A stretch of DNA of 51,342 bases. Source: Rhodocyclaceae bacterium (GTDB lineage Bacteria; Pseudomonadota; Gammaproteobacteria; Burkholderiales; Rhodocyclaceae). The translations under genes were made by a program, and so were the position numbers. Below are positions 8,951 through 17,426 of the stretch, one piece after another. The notes under the pieces are model-generated. The model was not told the origin of the DNA and did not search any database. It worked only from the letters and a program-made list of their open reading frames with translations. Within the stretch, counting starts at the first letter, position 1; every line of letters begins with the position of its first letter. The DNA is taken from contig JAJVIJ010000001.1 in the NCBI GenBank assembly GCA_022072095.1, positions 46,456 through 97,797 of the forward strand. Direction: 5' to 3'.

Positions 8951-9816
8951 GCAGGCATACGGCTGTCCCCGTCACGCTACACCCTTACACGCCGAGCCGG
9001 AACGGCAAGGACGGCGTCGATACGGATGCGCACGCGGCCACAGAACCGATTTCCGGCAATGTCCAGAAGCTCGAAAAGCGGCTGTTGCATGCCACCGGTT
9101 CCGCCATCGCCGATTTCGGCATGATCGACGACGGCGACCGGATCATGGTCTGCCTGTCCGGTGGCAAGGATTCCTACACGCTGTTGAATCTGTTGTTGAG
9201 ACTGAGGCCGCGCGCACCGGTCCGTTTCGAAGTCATTGCCGTCAACCTGGATCAGGGCCAGCCGGGCTTTCCGCAGGATGTCCTGCCGCGTTATCTCGAC
9301 GGGCTGGGGGTCGCCCATCGCATCGTCACGCAGGATACGTACTCGATCGTGCGCGCCAAGATCCCGGCCGGAAAGACCGCCTGCTCGCTGTGTTCGCGGC
9401 TGCGCCGTGGCGCGTTGTACCGTGTCGCGCGTGAGCTCGGGGCCTCCAAGATCGCGCTGGGCCATCATCGCGATGACATGATCGAGACGCTCTTCCTGAA
9501 CCTGTTTCATGGCGGCACCTTGAAAGCCATGCCACCCAAGCTGCGCTCGGACGACGGCCAGATCGTCATCCGTCCGCTCGCCTATTGCAGCGAGGACGAC
9601 ATCGCGCGCTACGCACGAGGCATGAAGTTTCCGATCATCCCGTGCAATCTGTGCGGTACCGAGGAAAACGCCGAACGTCGCAAGGTCAAGGCGATGCTGC
9701 AAACCTGGCGACGTGAGCATCCCGGGCGCATCGAGTCGATCGCACGAGCGCTCACGCAGGTGACGCCATCGCATCTGGCTGATGTACGCCTGTTCGATTT
9801 CAAGGGGCTGAAATAA
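8947..9816 (+). CDS. ttcA: tRNA 2-thiocytidine(32) biosynthesis protein TtcA
   Basis: 289 residues from GTG 8947, overlapping the preceding stop by four bases. Adenylates and thiolates cytidine 32 of certain tRNAs using an Fe-S cluster. The PP-loop is [12 protein letters not shown] (about 69-80). The cluster cysteines are in [11 protein letters not shown] (about 144-147) and in [11 protein letters not shown] (about 235). An N-terminal extension of about 35 residues before [11 protein letters not shown] is variable in the family. Length is slightly under the usual 300-310. Confidence 0.95.
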   Translation: MSRHTAVPVTLHPYTPSRNGKDGVDTDAHAATEPISGNVQKLEKRLLHATGSAIADFGMIDDGDRIMVCLSGGKDSYTLLNLLLRLRPRAPVRFEVIAVNLDQGQPGFPQDVLPRYLDGLGVAHRIVTQDTYSIVRAKIPAGKTACSLCSRLRRGALYRVARELGASKIALGHHRDDMIETLFLNLFHGGTLKAMPPKLRSDDGQIVIRPLAYCSEDDIARYARGMKFPIIPCNLCGTEENAERRKVKAMLQTWRREHPGRIESIARALTQVTPSHLADVRLFDFKGLK

Positions 9817-9843
9817 AACGACCCGGCCGAGAGCCGGGTCGTT
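9817..9843. terminator. Bidirectional terminator between ttcA and livK-like gene
   Basis: Perfect 11-bp stem (9817-9827 with 9833-9843) and 5-base loop, directly after the ttcA stop. In the minus direction the stem is followed by TTTTATTT, so it is a good intrinsic terminator for the minus-strand binding-protein gene. In the plus direction there is no T-run. The core is almost identical to the CRISPR repeat stem (see findings). Confidence 0.8.
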
Positions 9844-9888
9844 CGGGCGATACGAGTCCAGGCATGAACCCCCTCTTGGAGGCGCCGC

Positions 9889-11232
9889 TCACTTCTCTTT
9901 CGAGCAGTCGCGCGGCGTGATGCCTTTTTCCTTGGCGTAGCCCGCCGCCAGCTCCTCGAGCAGCGGTCGCACCAGCGCGCGGTCGGATTTCACCCAGCCG
10001 CCCTGGCCCACCCAGGTGGTGCCGTCCCATTGGTGCACCTTGACCGAACCGCCGCCCTCGTGGTCCTGGCACGAGGTTTTCAGTGGCTGGACCAGACCCG
10101 CCGCGCCCAGTTCCTTCATGCGCTTGTCGTCGAGGTTGATGCGCTCGAGCGCCCAGCGCACCTGCTCGCCGGTCACCGGCTTCTTGCCATACTTGTCCAT
10201 GGCCGCGCGAATCAGTTCGACCATGACAATGCCGTGGGCGATGCCGGCATTGTAGTTCGAAGAACCGACGAGCTTCGGATCGGCCAGGTTGCCTTTCTTG
10301 TCGCCCGTGTAGTAGCGCTTGACGATCTCCTTGATGACCGGAAAGTCGGCGCCGTCGGCGTACAGCGAAATGGCGTTATAGCCCTTGGCGGCTTCGCCGG
10401 CTGCGAGCATGTCATCCGTCGTTCCGGACCACCAACCGGCGATCATTTTTTCCCGGGGAAAGCCGATGCGTTGGGCGTTCTTGATCGCCGATACGGTCAT
10501 GACGCCGAGTGTGCGCATGATGATCCAGTCGGGTTTGGCCTGCCGGATCTGCAGCCAGTGCGACTGCTGTTCTGCGCCCGGCGGCGCGATCGGAATCTTG
10601 ATCAGCTCGAAGCCATATTTCTTCTGCTGCAACTCCAGGACCGGCAACTCCTCCTTGCCGAATGCCGTGTCGTGGTAGATGAAGGCGATCTTCTTGCCCT
10701 TGAGCTTGGCGATGCCACCTTCCTTGCCGGCGATGTACTGCACCATCGCCGTGTTGCCGCTCTGATAGGTGGTCATGAGCGGGAACACCCACGGGAAAAC
10801 GCGGCCGTCGGCAGCGTCGGCGCGGCCAATGCCGACCGTGATCAGCGGCACCTTGTCCTGGGCAGCACGCTCGGTCAGCGCGTAGGTGGCCGGAGTGTTC
10901 AGCGTGTTGAAAAACGGCATACCGGTCGGGACGCGGTTTTTCATGCGCTCGTAGCACTCGATGGCGCGGTCCGGCTTGTATTCGAACTCGCATTCCTCCC
11001 AGACCAGCTTGTGACCGTAGACACCGCCGTCGCGGTCGTTGATCAAGCTCATGTAATCGATCCAGCCGGCCGACAGCGTGGCGCCGATGGACGCCAGCGG
11101 ACCTAGCCGGAAATTGGCCAGCGGCACGAACTGGTCGGCCGCCTGAGACGGCAAGGAGGCGGCGGCGATACCAAGGCCGAGTGCGGCCGCGGCCAGAGTC
11201 TTCCGAACTCCGGCCAGACTGCGAGAAGACAT
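9889..11232 (-). CDS. ABC transporter substrate-binding protein, LivK family (copy 1)
   Basis: 447 residues from ATG 11232, which has a good AGGAG ribosome site; the longer frame to 11262 lacks one. A Sec signal peptide (about residues 1-32, ending SQAA) precedes a two-lobed type I periplasmic binding domain. Motifs such as DRDGGVYGHKLVW, KIAFIYHDTAFGKEE and DWIIMRTLGVM are typical of branched-chain amino acid or aromatic-compound receptors. It is a close tandem paralogue of the gene at 11384-12733, sharing long identical blocks including CEFEYKPDR, ECYERMK, RADAADGR, and the C-terminal AKEKGITPRDCSKE. No livHMGF genes accompany it. Ligand unknown. Confidence 0.9.
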   Translation of the reverse strand: MSSRSLAGVRKTLAAAALGLGIAAASLPSQAADQFVPLANFRLGPLASIGATLSAGWIDYMSLINDRDGGVYGHKLVWEECEFEYKPDRAIECYERMKNRVPTGMPFFNTLNTPATYALTERAAQDKVPLITVGIGRADAADGRVFPWVFPLMTTYQSGNTAMVQYIAGKEGGIAKLKGKKIAFIYHDTAFGKEELPVLELQQKKYGFELIKIPIAPPGAEQQSHWLQIRQAKPDWIIMRTLGVMTVSAIKNAQRIGFPREKMIAGWWSGTTDDMLAAGEAAKGYNAISLYADGADFPVIKEIVKRYYTGDKKGNLADPKLVGSSNYNAGIAHGIVMVELIRAAMDKYGKKPVTGEQVRWALERINLDDKRMKELGAAGLVQPLKTSCQDHEGGGSVKVHQWDGTTWVGQGGWVKSDRALVRPLLEELAAGYAKEKGITPRDCSKEK

Positions 11233-11333
11233 TGCATCACTCCTGGTAGCAAAGGTTGGCAATACACGCGCGGCGAACCCGGATCAGCGATTCCGCCGCA
11301 AACGGGGGCGTGCACGAGGCGCGCACGACCTGG

Positions 11334-11373
11334 GGTGGGCGGAGCCGCGGGGGGTGAACCTGCCCCGCCCACC
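11334..11373. terminator. GC-rich hairpin between the two livK-like genes
   Basis: A 9-bp perfect stem (11334-11342 with 11365-11373) in the 151-bp gap between the tandem paralogues. No T-run follows in either direction, so it is more likely an attenuator, mRNA-stability element or Rho-assisted terminator than a strong intrinsic one. Confidence 0.4.
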
Positions 11374-11383
11374 GAACCGGGGG

Positions 11384-12733
11384 TCAGCTCTCTTTCGAGC
11401 AGTCTCTCGGCGTGATCCCTTTTTCCTTGGCGTAGCGGCCTGCCAGTTCCTCAAGGAACGGGCGGACGATGCTGCGATCCGATTTGACCCACTCGCCGAT
11501 CAGCTTCCATTGCGTGCCGTCCCACTGCTGGAAGCGCACGGCGCCACCGCCCTCATGGTCGGCACACGATGTCTTGAGCGGCTGCATCATGCCGGCGACG
11601 CCCAGTTCCTTGAGGCGTTTTTCGTCGAGGTTCAGATGCTCGAGCGCCCAGCGTACCTGTTCGCCAGTCACCGGCTTCTTGCCATACTTGTCCATGGCCA
11701 TCCGGATCGCTTCCATCTTGACGATGGCCTGCCCCAGGCCGTTGTTGTAGTTGGACGAACCGACCAGCTTGGGATCGGCCATATGGCCTTTCTTGCCGCC
11801 GGTGTAGTAGCGCTTGATGATCTCCTGCACGAGCGGGAACTGATTGCCGTCCTCATACAGCGTGGCGCCGATCACACCCTTGGCCGCGTCGCCGGCGGCA
11901 ACCATGTCCTCGGTGCTCGATGCCCACCAGTTGCCGATCATGTGGTCGGTCGGAAATCCGATGCGCTGGGCATTCTTGATCGCCGCAACCGTCATCACGC
12001 CGAGCGTGCGCATGATGATCCAGTCGGGCTTGATCTGCCGGATCTGCAGCCACTGGGCCTGCTGTTCGGCTCCCGGCGGCGGCACCGAAATCTTGGTGAC
12101 CTCAAACCCAAACTTGCCCGCCATGGTGTCGATGATGGGCAGGATCTCCTTGCCGTAAGCGGTGTCGTGATAGAGCACCACGATCTTCTTGCCTTTCAGC
12201 TTGGCCATGCCGCCCTCGCGTTGACCCATGAACTGGATCTTGGCGGCGGCCGCACTTTGGTAAGTGGTCATCAGTGGGAATATCCACGGGAAGATGCGGC
12301 CGTCGGCGGCATCCGCCCGACCCAGGCCAATGTTCAGCATCGGCACCTTGTCCTGGACCACTCTTTCGGTCAGCGCATAAGACGCGGGGGTATTGAGCGG
12401 GTTATAGAACGGCAGGCCGGTGGGCACCCGCTTTTTCATGCGTTCATAGCACTCCACCGAGCGGTCGGGCTTGTATTCGAACTCGCAATCCTCCCAAACC
12501 AGCTTGTGGCCATGGATGCCGCCGTCGCGATCATTCAATAGCTGCATGTAATCGAGCCAGCCGCCGGCGATGCCGATACCGATCGCGGCGATGGGGCCGA
12601 CGCGGAACAGGGCCGCGGGCACGAATTGTTCCTTGGGCTGGGCCGATGCGATCGGACTCGCCAGCAGACCCGCGGCCAGCACCGCGGCGCCGGCGGCTTT
12701 CGAGAAACGTCCCGCCTTGAAGCAAACAGCCAT
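11384..12733 (-). CDS. ABC transporter substrate-binding protein, LivK family (copy 2)
   Basis: 449 residues from ATG 12733 with a GGAG ribosome site 7 bases upstream. Signal peptide about residues 1-31 (AAGLLASPIASAQ). Same architecture as the downstream copy: LNDRDGGIHGHKLVW near residue 67, IVVLYHDTAYGKE near 180, DWIIMRTLGVM near 230, and an almost identical C-terminus. The pair arose by tandem duplication; differences concentrate around the first 40 residues and in the segment that should line the ligand cleft (for example LNIGLGRAD against ITVGIGRAD is conserved, whereas GVIGATLYEDGNQFPLVQ differs from YNAISLYADGADFPVIK). Ligand unknown. Confidence 0.9.
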   Translation of the reverse strand: MAVCFKAGRFSKAAGAAVLAAGLLASPIASAQPKEQFVPAALFRVGPIAAIGIGIAGGWLDYMQLLNDRDGGIHGHKLVWEDCEFEYKPDRSVECYERMKKRVPTGLPFYNPLNTPASYALTERVVQDKVPMLNIGLGRADAADGRIFPWIFPLMTTYQSAAAAKIQFMGQREGGMAKLKGKKIVVLYHDTAYGKEILPIIDTMAGKFGFEVTKISVPPPGAEQQAQWLQIRQIKPDWIIMRTLGVMTVAAIKNAQRIGFPTDHMIGNWWASSTEDMVAAGDAAKGVIGATLYEDGNQFPLVQEIIKRYYTGGKKGHMADPKLVGSSNYNNGLGQAIVKMEAIRMAMDKYGKKPVTGEQVRWALEHLNLDEKRLKELGVAGMMQPLKTSCADHEGGGAVRFQQWDGTQWKLIGEWVKSDRSIVRPFLEELAGRYAKEKGITPRDCSKES

Positions 12734-12971
12734 GTGTGTCTCCTATAGCATGCAAACATTGTGCAACTGGGAAGCGGGGCGGATGCCACGGGCTCCCGCC
12801 CCGTAACAGTTCAGGGCCGCGCCCCGCCCGCTTGGTCCATCTGGTCCGCGCCCTTTGGACGCTCGCGTAGGACACAACACCCTCTTGCAGAACAGCCGGG
12901 CCGGCGCGAAGCTTAACCGAAATCCGACCGGGTCGCCCACGCTTGCGGAAGGGGCGCGAGCCGCCGCCCGG

Positions 12972-12990
12972 CATATGTCCAGACAATATG
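12972..12990. promoter_or_regulatory. Possible operator: CATAT-N9-ATATG inverted repeat
   Basis: An A+T-rich dyad in otherwise very GC-rich sequence, midway between the divergent livK-like gene and hemC. Its symmetry and spacing fit a dimeric regulator, but no regulator gene lies nearby. Confidence 0.3.
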
Positions 12991-13048
12991 GGCGCCGGTC
13001 GGTCGGCCTTCGGTCCGTGTGCCCACTGGAAGTCGCGTCGGGGGGACG

Positions 13049-13057
13049 TGCTACACT
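13049..13057 (+). promoter_or_regulatory. Candidate extended -10 promoter (TGCTACACT) for hemC
   Basis: TG-N-TACACT lies 85 bases before the hemC start. The -35 region is poor, as is common with extended -10 promoters. It would yield a leader of about 80 nt. Confidence 0.35.
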
Positions 13058-13141
13058 CGGTCCGGTACGCGCTGGGTTGAGGGCCGAAAAGAGGATCAAG
13101 AGACGGGTGCCGACGGGTGCCCTTTGATCGGAGGTCGCGCG

Positions 13142-14152
13142 GTGGCGCTGTACTATTCGATGGCGAGCCCTGCACCGGGCAGCCTGCTTCCAGTCATTCA
13201 TGTCCGCACACCTGTGATCGGCCATCCACCTCCCGAACGAATCGTCATCGCGACGCGCGCGAGCCGGCTGGCATTGTGGCAGGCTGAACACGTGCGCGCG
13301 CGACTGCGGGCGCTCTATCCGGCCTGTTGCGTCGAACTGCTCGAGCTGACGACGCGCGGCGACCGTATCCTCGATCGCCCGCTTGCCCAGATCGGCGGCA
13401 AGGGGCTGTTCATCAAGGAATTGGAAGTGGCCTTGCGTGACGGTCGCGCCGATGTCGCCGTGCACTCCATGAAGGACTTGCCCGGCGATCTGGACGCGGC
13501 GTTTCGGCTGGTGGCGATCTGCGAGCGCGAAGATCCGCGCGACGCCCTGGTCGGCGCACACACCGCGACGCTGGACGAATGGCCTCGTGGTGCGCGCATA
13601 GGCACATCCAGCCTGCGGCGCAGCGCGCAACTCAGGCATCGCTATCCGCACATCGAGTTTCGGCCGCTGCGCGGCAACCTCGACACCCGGCTCGGCAAAC
13701 TGGATGCCGGCGAGTACGATGCGCTCGTCCTCGCTGCGGCCGGACTCAGCCGCCTCGGTTTGTCGGAACGGATCAGCAGCCTGATTCCGGTGGACATCTC
13801 GCTGCCGGCGGTCGGCCAGGGCGCCCTCGGTATCGAAGCACTGGCGGAGCGCCTGGATGTGGCTGCTTGGCTCGCACCGCTCGCCCACGCGGATACGGCG
13901 CACTGTGTGTTGGCGGAGCGGTCGCTGTCGCGGTCGCTGTCGGGAAACTGCGAAGTGCCCTTGGGCGGCTACGCCGAAATGCTGGCGTCGCTCCCGGGTC
14001 ACGTGCGCTTGCGCGGTATCGTCGCCAGCCCGGATGGTGCACAACTGCTGTATGCGGAAGCGACCGGCGAGGACCCCGAGCGACTGGGCGAAGCGGTCGC
14101 CACGCAGCTGCGCGCGCTCGGCGCCGACGCCTTGCTCGCGGCGCGGGTGTGA
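13142..14152 (+). CDS. hemC: Porphobilinogen deaminase (hydroxymethylbilane synthase)
   Basis: 336 residues from GTG 13142. Polymerises four porphobilinogens into hydroxymethylbilane in heme/tetrapyrrole synthesis. Signatures are [29 protein letters not shown] with HSMKDLPG downstream, RRSAQLxxRYP, RGNLDTRL, and [13 protein letters not shown] carrying the cysteine that holds the dipyrromethane cofactor (about residue 277). The GTG start is chosen because GGAGG at 13130-13134 sits 7 bases ahead; the ATG at 13160 and the far-upstream 13019 start lack a ribosome site. The product therefore has an N-terminal extension of about 30 residues compared with most HemC. First gene of hemCDXY. Confidence 0.95.
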   Translation: MALYYSMASPAPGSLLPVIHVRTPVIGHPPPERIVIATRASRLALWQAEHVRARLRALYPACCVELLELTTRGDRILDRPLAQIGGKGLFIKELEVALRDGRADVAVHSMKDLPGDLDAAFRLVAICEREDPRDALVGAHTATLDEWPRGARIGTSSLRRSAQLRHRYPHIEFRPLRGNLDTRLGKLDAGEYDALVLAAAGLSRLGLSERISSLIPVDISLPAVGQGALGIEALAERLDVAAWLAPLAHADTAHCVLAERSLSRSLSGNCEVPLGGYAEMLASLPGHVRLRGIVASPDGAQLLYAEATGEDPERLGEAVATQLRALGADALLAARV

Positions 14153-14153
14153 G

Positions 14154-15032
14154 GTGATTTCCCGTATTGAGCCGAGCGTCGTGGCGGTGGCCGGGTGCAT
14201 CCCGTCGGCCGATGCAGTTTCGCTGGCGCGGCCCGACATGCTCGCGTCCGCCCCAGGCGAGCCGCTGAGCGGGCGTCGGATCGTCGTCACGCGGCCAGCG
14301 CACCAGTCGGCGGCGCTCGCAAGCGGTATCGAGCGCCTGGGCGGCGCGGTCCTGCGCTTCCCCTTGCTCGACATCGAAGCACTCGATTCGACCACCGGTC
14401 TGCACGCGCTGGCCGAGCGTCTCGAAGCGTTCAGCCTGGCCATTTTCGTAAGCGGCAACGCGGTTCGCCATGCCTGGCCGGCCTTGACCGCGCGAAAGCC
14501 ATGGCCGGTGTCACTGCCTTGCGTCGCACTGGGGCCGGAGACGGCGCGGGCGCTGCGTCGTTGCGGTGCCTCGGAGGTGATCGCGCCGCAAGGTCGGTTC
14601 GATTCCGAGGCGGTCCTGGCCTTGGCGCAACTCGACGGCGCCTGCGTGGCCGGGCGGGGCGTGCTCATTCTGCGCGGCGATTCCGGACGCCCCTTGCTGG
14701 CCGATGCACTGCGCGCGCGTGGCGCACGGGTCGAATGTGTGACCTGCTATCACCGTCGACTGGCTGCGACGGTGCCCGACGAGGTATACGATTTCTGGCG
14801 ACGGGCGGCCGTCGATGCTGTGACCCTGACCAGCAGCGAGGCCGCACGGACGCTCGGTGATCTTCTCGGTACCCGTCCCGAGCTCGAACGCGCCCCCGTC
14901 ACGATATTCGCTACGCACGCACGGATCGCCGCGGCCGCAAGTCAGGCCGGTTTTGCCCGCGTTGTCCTGACCGAGCCGGGGGACGAGGGTTTGCTGGCAG
15001 CATTGACGCAGCATTTTCGGAGGCCAGAATGA
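14154..15032 (+). CDS. hemD: Uroporphyrinogen-III synthase
   Basis: 292 residues if the GTG at 14154 is used, one base after the hemC stop. Cyclises hydroxymethylbilane to uroporphyrinogen III. The domain begins at RRIVVTRPAHQSAAL (about residue 40), with FVSGNAVRHAW, CVALGPETARAL, GRGVLILRGDSGR and VTLTSSEAARTL following in family order. An ATG at 14238 would give a 264-residue protein of more usual length and is an equally possible start; neither has a clear ribosome site. The stop overlaps hemX by ATGA. Confidence 0.92.
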   Translation: MISRIEPSVVAVAGCIPSADAVSLARPDMLASAPGEPLSGRRIVVTRPAHQSAALASGIERLGGAVLRFPLLDIEALDSTTGLHALAERLEAFSLAIFVSGNAVRHAWPALTARKPWPVSLPCVALGPETARALRRCGASEVIAPQGRFDSEAVLALAQLDGACVAGRGVLILRGDSGRPLLADALRARGARVECVTCYHRRLAATVPDEVYDFWRRAAVDAVTLTSSEAARTLGDLLGTRPELERAPVTIFATHARIAAAASQAGFARVVLTEPGDEGLLAALTQHFRRPE

Positions 15033-16141
15033 CCGAGGCGCCTGAGAGTTCGGTGCCACCGGAGCACTCCGCGCTGCCCGCCGCCGGCAGTGCGGAACCG
15101 ACGCCGGCACCGCCCTCCGCCGGGCATCAGCCGACCGCACGGCGTTGGGGCTGGTCATCGGGCTGGCCGTGGCTGGGTCTGCTCGTGCTGGGGCTGATGT
15201 GTTGGGCGGGCTGGGTCGGCTACACGACCCTCACCACGCTGCGCACCGAGGTGGCCGAGCGCCTGGCGCGCAGCGACGCGCGCGTCGAGGATCTGCGTGC
15301 CGCGCAGCAGAATGCCGAAGCCAGACTGGCGGCGGCCGAGAGCAAGCTCGGCCTCATGGAGGGGCGGCTTGCCGAGGCGCAGAGCCAGCAACAGGCGCTC
15401 GATCAGCTCTACCAGGAGTTGGCCCGTTCGAGTGACGAGCGCGCGCTCGCGGAGCTGGAGCAGTTGTTCATGGTCGCCCAGCAGCAATTGCAGTTGGCGG
15501 GGAACAGTGCCGCCGCGTTGATCGCGCTGCAGACCATGGATGCGCGGCTGGCGCGCTTGGACCGACCCAGGTTTCTGGCGCTGCGACGCGCACTGGTCGG
15601 TGACATCGACCGTCTGCGTACCGCCGCCCAAGTCGATTGGGGGGGCTTGGCGCTGCGTCTCGACAATCTGTTGTCAGCCGTGGACAACCTGTCGCTCGCC
15701 TATGGCGCCCCTGCGCCCGGGGGGGGCAGTCGCCCAGCTGCGGGGGCAACGAGGCGCTTCGCTGCTTGGCTCACCGAAGATCTCTGGCAGGACCTCAGGG
15801 AACTGGTTCGCATCGAGCGCCTGGACCGCCCGGACCCGGCGCTGCTCGCCCCCGAGCATGCTTTCTTCCTGCGCGAGAACTTGCGATTGCGCCTGCTGCA
15901 TGCGCGCACCAACCTGTTGCAGCGCGATGGACGCGCGTTTCGTGAGGATCTGCGTCAGGCGGTGGTTTGGGTCGAGCGTTATTTCGACGGCAATGCCCCG
16001 GGCGGGCGCAAGCTGCTGAGTCAGTTGCGCGATCTGGGCAAGACCGATCTGAGTACCGAGCAGCCGTCGCTCGCCGATACCGCCAGCGCGCTGAAGGCCT
16101 TGCGTGCGCAGCGTGACCGTCTGGGACCGGACCGCTCCTGA
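15029..16141 (+). CDS. hemX: HemX-like inner-membrane protein
   Basis: 370 residues. N-terminal Pro/Ala-rich cytoplasmic segment (1-44), one transmembrane helix (about 50-68, WPWLGLLVLGLMCWAGWVGY), then a long coiled coil (about 75-140) rich in Ala, Glu, Gln and Arg, and a helical periplasmic domain. This is the HemX family, often annotated as uroporphyrin-III C-methyltransferase, although no methyltransferase motif is visible here. Role in heme synthesis is inferred from constant linkage to hemCD and hemY. Starts inside the hemD stop (ATGA) and ends in a TGATG overlap with hemY. Confidence 0.92.
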   Translation: MTEAPESSVPPEHSALPAAGSAEPTPAPPSAGHQPTARRWGWSSGWPWLGLLVLGLMCWAGWVGYTTLTTLRTEVAERLARSDARVEDLRAAQQNAEARLAAAESKLGLMEGRLAEAQSQQQALDQLYQELARSSDERALAELEQLFMVAQQQLQLAGNSAAALIALQTMDARLARLDRPRFLALRRALVGDIDRLRTAAQVDWGGLALRLDNLLSAVDNLSLAYGAPAPGGGSRPAAGATRRFAAWLTEDLWQDLRELVRIERLDRPDPALLAPEHAFFLRENLRLRLLHARTNLLQRDGRAFREDLRQAVVWVERYFDGNAPGGRKLLSQLRDLGKTDLSTEQPSLADTASALKALRAQRDRLGPDRS

Positions 16142-17328
16142 TGCGCGGTCTGATCTGGGTCATCGGACTCGCCGCGCTGGCGGTGGCCTTGGCCGTGGTG
16201 GGTCGATACAACGAAGGCTTCGTCCTGATCCAATGGCCGCCTTACCGGATTCAGCTCACGGCCAACCTGTTCATCTTGCTGTTGGTCGTCGGTTTTCTGG
16301 TCGTCCATTGGACGCTGCGCCTGGTCGCGCGCGCGTTGGCCATGCCGTCGGCCGTCGTGGCGTTTCGTGCGCGCCGGAAGAGCCGGGCCGCGCAGCGCGC
16401 TTTCGAGCGTGCGCTGACGCTGTTGTTTGAAGGCCGTTACGGACAGGCGGTGCGGCAAGCGGAATCGGCGTACGCGGCCGGCCACGCGCCCGCCCTGACC
16501 GCGCTGATCGGCTTGCGTGCCAGTCACGGTCTGCGCGACGAGGCACGGGCCGCGACCTGGCATGCGCGCGCACTGGAGCACGATGCCGAAACGCGTTCGG
16601 CACGCCTGCTCACCGAGGCCGAGGGTGCCGTGCAGGGCCGTGATTTCGAGCGCGCCGCGGGCTGTATCGCACAGTTGCAGGCATCCGGTGCGCGCCATGT
16701 GGCGGCCTTGCGGATCGGACTGAGCGCTGCCATCGGGCGGCGATCGTGGCATGAGGCCTTGCGCATCATCCGCTTGTTGGAAAAGCACGGTGGGCTGAGC
16801 GTCGAACAGGCCGGGCCAATGAAGGCGCGCGCCCATCGAGGCGCAATCGCGGAGCGGCGCGGCGACGCCTCGGCGCTTCTCGCTTACTTTCGCGCCCAGC
16901 CTGCCATTGAGCGTGATGACGCGCGCTTCGTCCATGCCATCGCCGAAGCCTTGCATGCAGCCGGGGACAACAGAAACGCCGAACGATTGCTGGAGGCTCA
17001 TCTGGATTCCAGTTGGGACGAGGAACTGATGGCGCTGTACGGCCGCATCCCGGATGGCGACCTGCCTGTGCGGATCGGGCGCGCCGAGAAATGGCTCAAG
17101 CAGCGTCCGCAGGATAGTGGCGCATTGCTCGCCCTGGGGAGACTGTGCGGCTATGCGGGGCTCTGGGGCAAGGCCGAGAGCTATCTGGAGGCAGCGCTGT
17201 CCCTCGCTCCGTCGGCAGGTGCGCATCGCGAACTCGGCCGCCTGCTCGATCGCCTCGGCAGATCCGATGAGGCCAACGCCCATTATCGGGCAGCCTGCGA
17301 CGAGGAACGGCAGAACGCTGCTCGGTAG
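16141..17328 (+). CDS. hemY: HemY-like TPR inner-membrane protein
   Basis: 395 residues. Two N-terminal membrane helices (about 3-21 and 41-62) with the conserved GxVLIQWPPYRIQLTxNLFI between them define the HemY_N domain. The remainder is helical with TPR-like repeats (RGDASALLAYF, AGDNRNAERLLEAHL, YAGLWGKAESYLEAALSL, LDRLGRSDEANAHYRAA). This is the proteobacterial HemY of hem operons, not the protoporphyrinogen oxidase also called HemY. Function is unresolved; it probably acts with HemX at the membrane. Overlaps hemX by one base and is the last gene of the operon. Confidence 0.93.
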   Translation: MRGLIWVIGLAALAVALAVVGRYNEGFVLIQWPPYRIQLTANLFILLLVVGFLVVHWTLRLVARALAMPSAVVAFRARRKSRAAQRAFERALTLLFEGRYGQAVRQAESAYAAGHAPALTALIGLRASHGLRDEARAATWHARALEHDAETRSARLLTEAEGAVQGRDFERAAGCIAQLQASGARHVAALRIGLSAAIGRRSWHEALRIIRLLEKHGGLSVEQAGPMKARAHRGAIAERRGDASALLAYFRAQPAIERDDARFVHAIAEALHAAGDNRNAERLLEAHLDSSWDEELMALYGRIPDGDLPVRIGRAEKWLKQRPQDSGALLALGRLCGYAGLWGKAESYLEAALSLAPSAGAHRELGRLLDRLGRSDEANAHYRAACDEERQNAAR

Positions 17329-17329
17329 T

Positions 17330-17401
17330 CCCGGGATATCGCCAGTGGTCGCCCGCAAGACGCTTGCCGCCACCACCCGCGCCCACTGGCGATATCCCGG
17401 G
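17330..17401. repeat. Large perfect palindrome between hemY and mreD
   Basis: Two 19-base arms, 17330-17348 and 17383-17401, are perfect reverse complements (CCCGGGATATCGCCAGTGG and its complement). They are separated by a 34-base loop that itself contains GCAAG-ACG-CTTGC. It begins two bases after the hemY stop and ends 25 bases before the mreD stop, so it can act as a bidirectional terminator for convergent operons; no T-run is present. The size and arms also suit a REP- or MITE-like element. Confidence 0.85.
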
Positions 17402-17426
17402 CGCCCCATGGGTACCGCGCCGCCTA

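Larger units (their letters stand above)
12734..13141. other. Divergent intergenic region between livK-like copy 2 and hemC
   Basis: About 400 bases without a supported gene. It should carry the promoters of both flanking operons. Visible elements are an imperfect operator-like palindrome at 12972-12990, an extended -10 for hemC at 13049-13057 and the hemC ribosome site at 13130-13134. The long minus-strand open frame crossing it is a shadow of hemC. Confidence 0.6.

Noticed and set aside
12743-14668. A 641-codon minus-strand open frame across hemC and hemD
   Set aside because: Its residue composition is the antisense of HemC/HemD with no recognisable domain; the plus-strand genes are certain.
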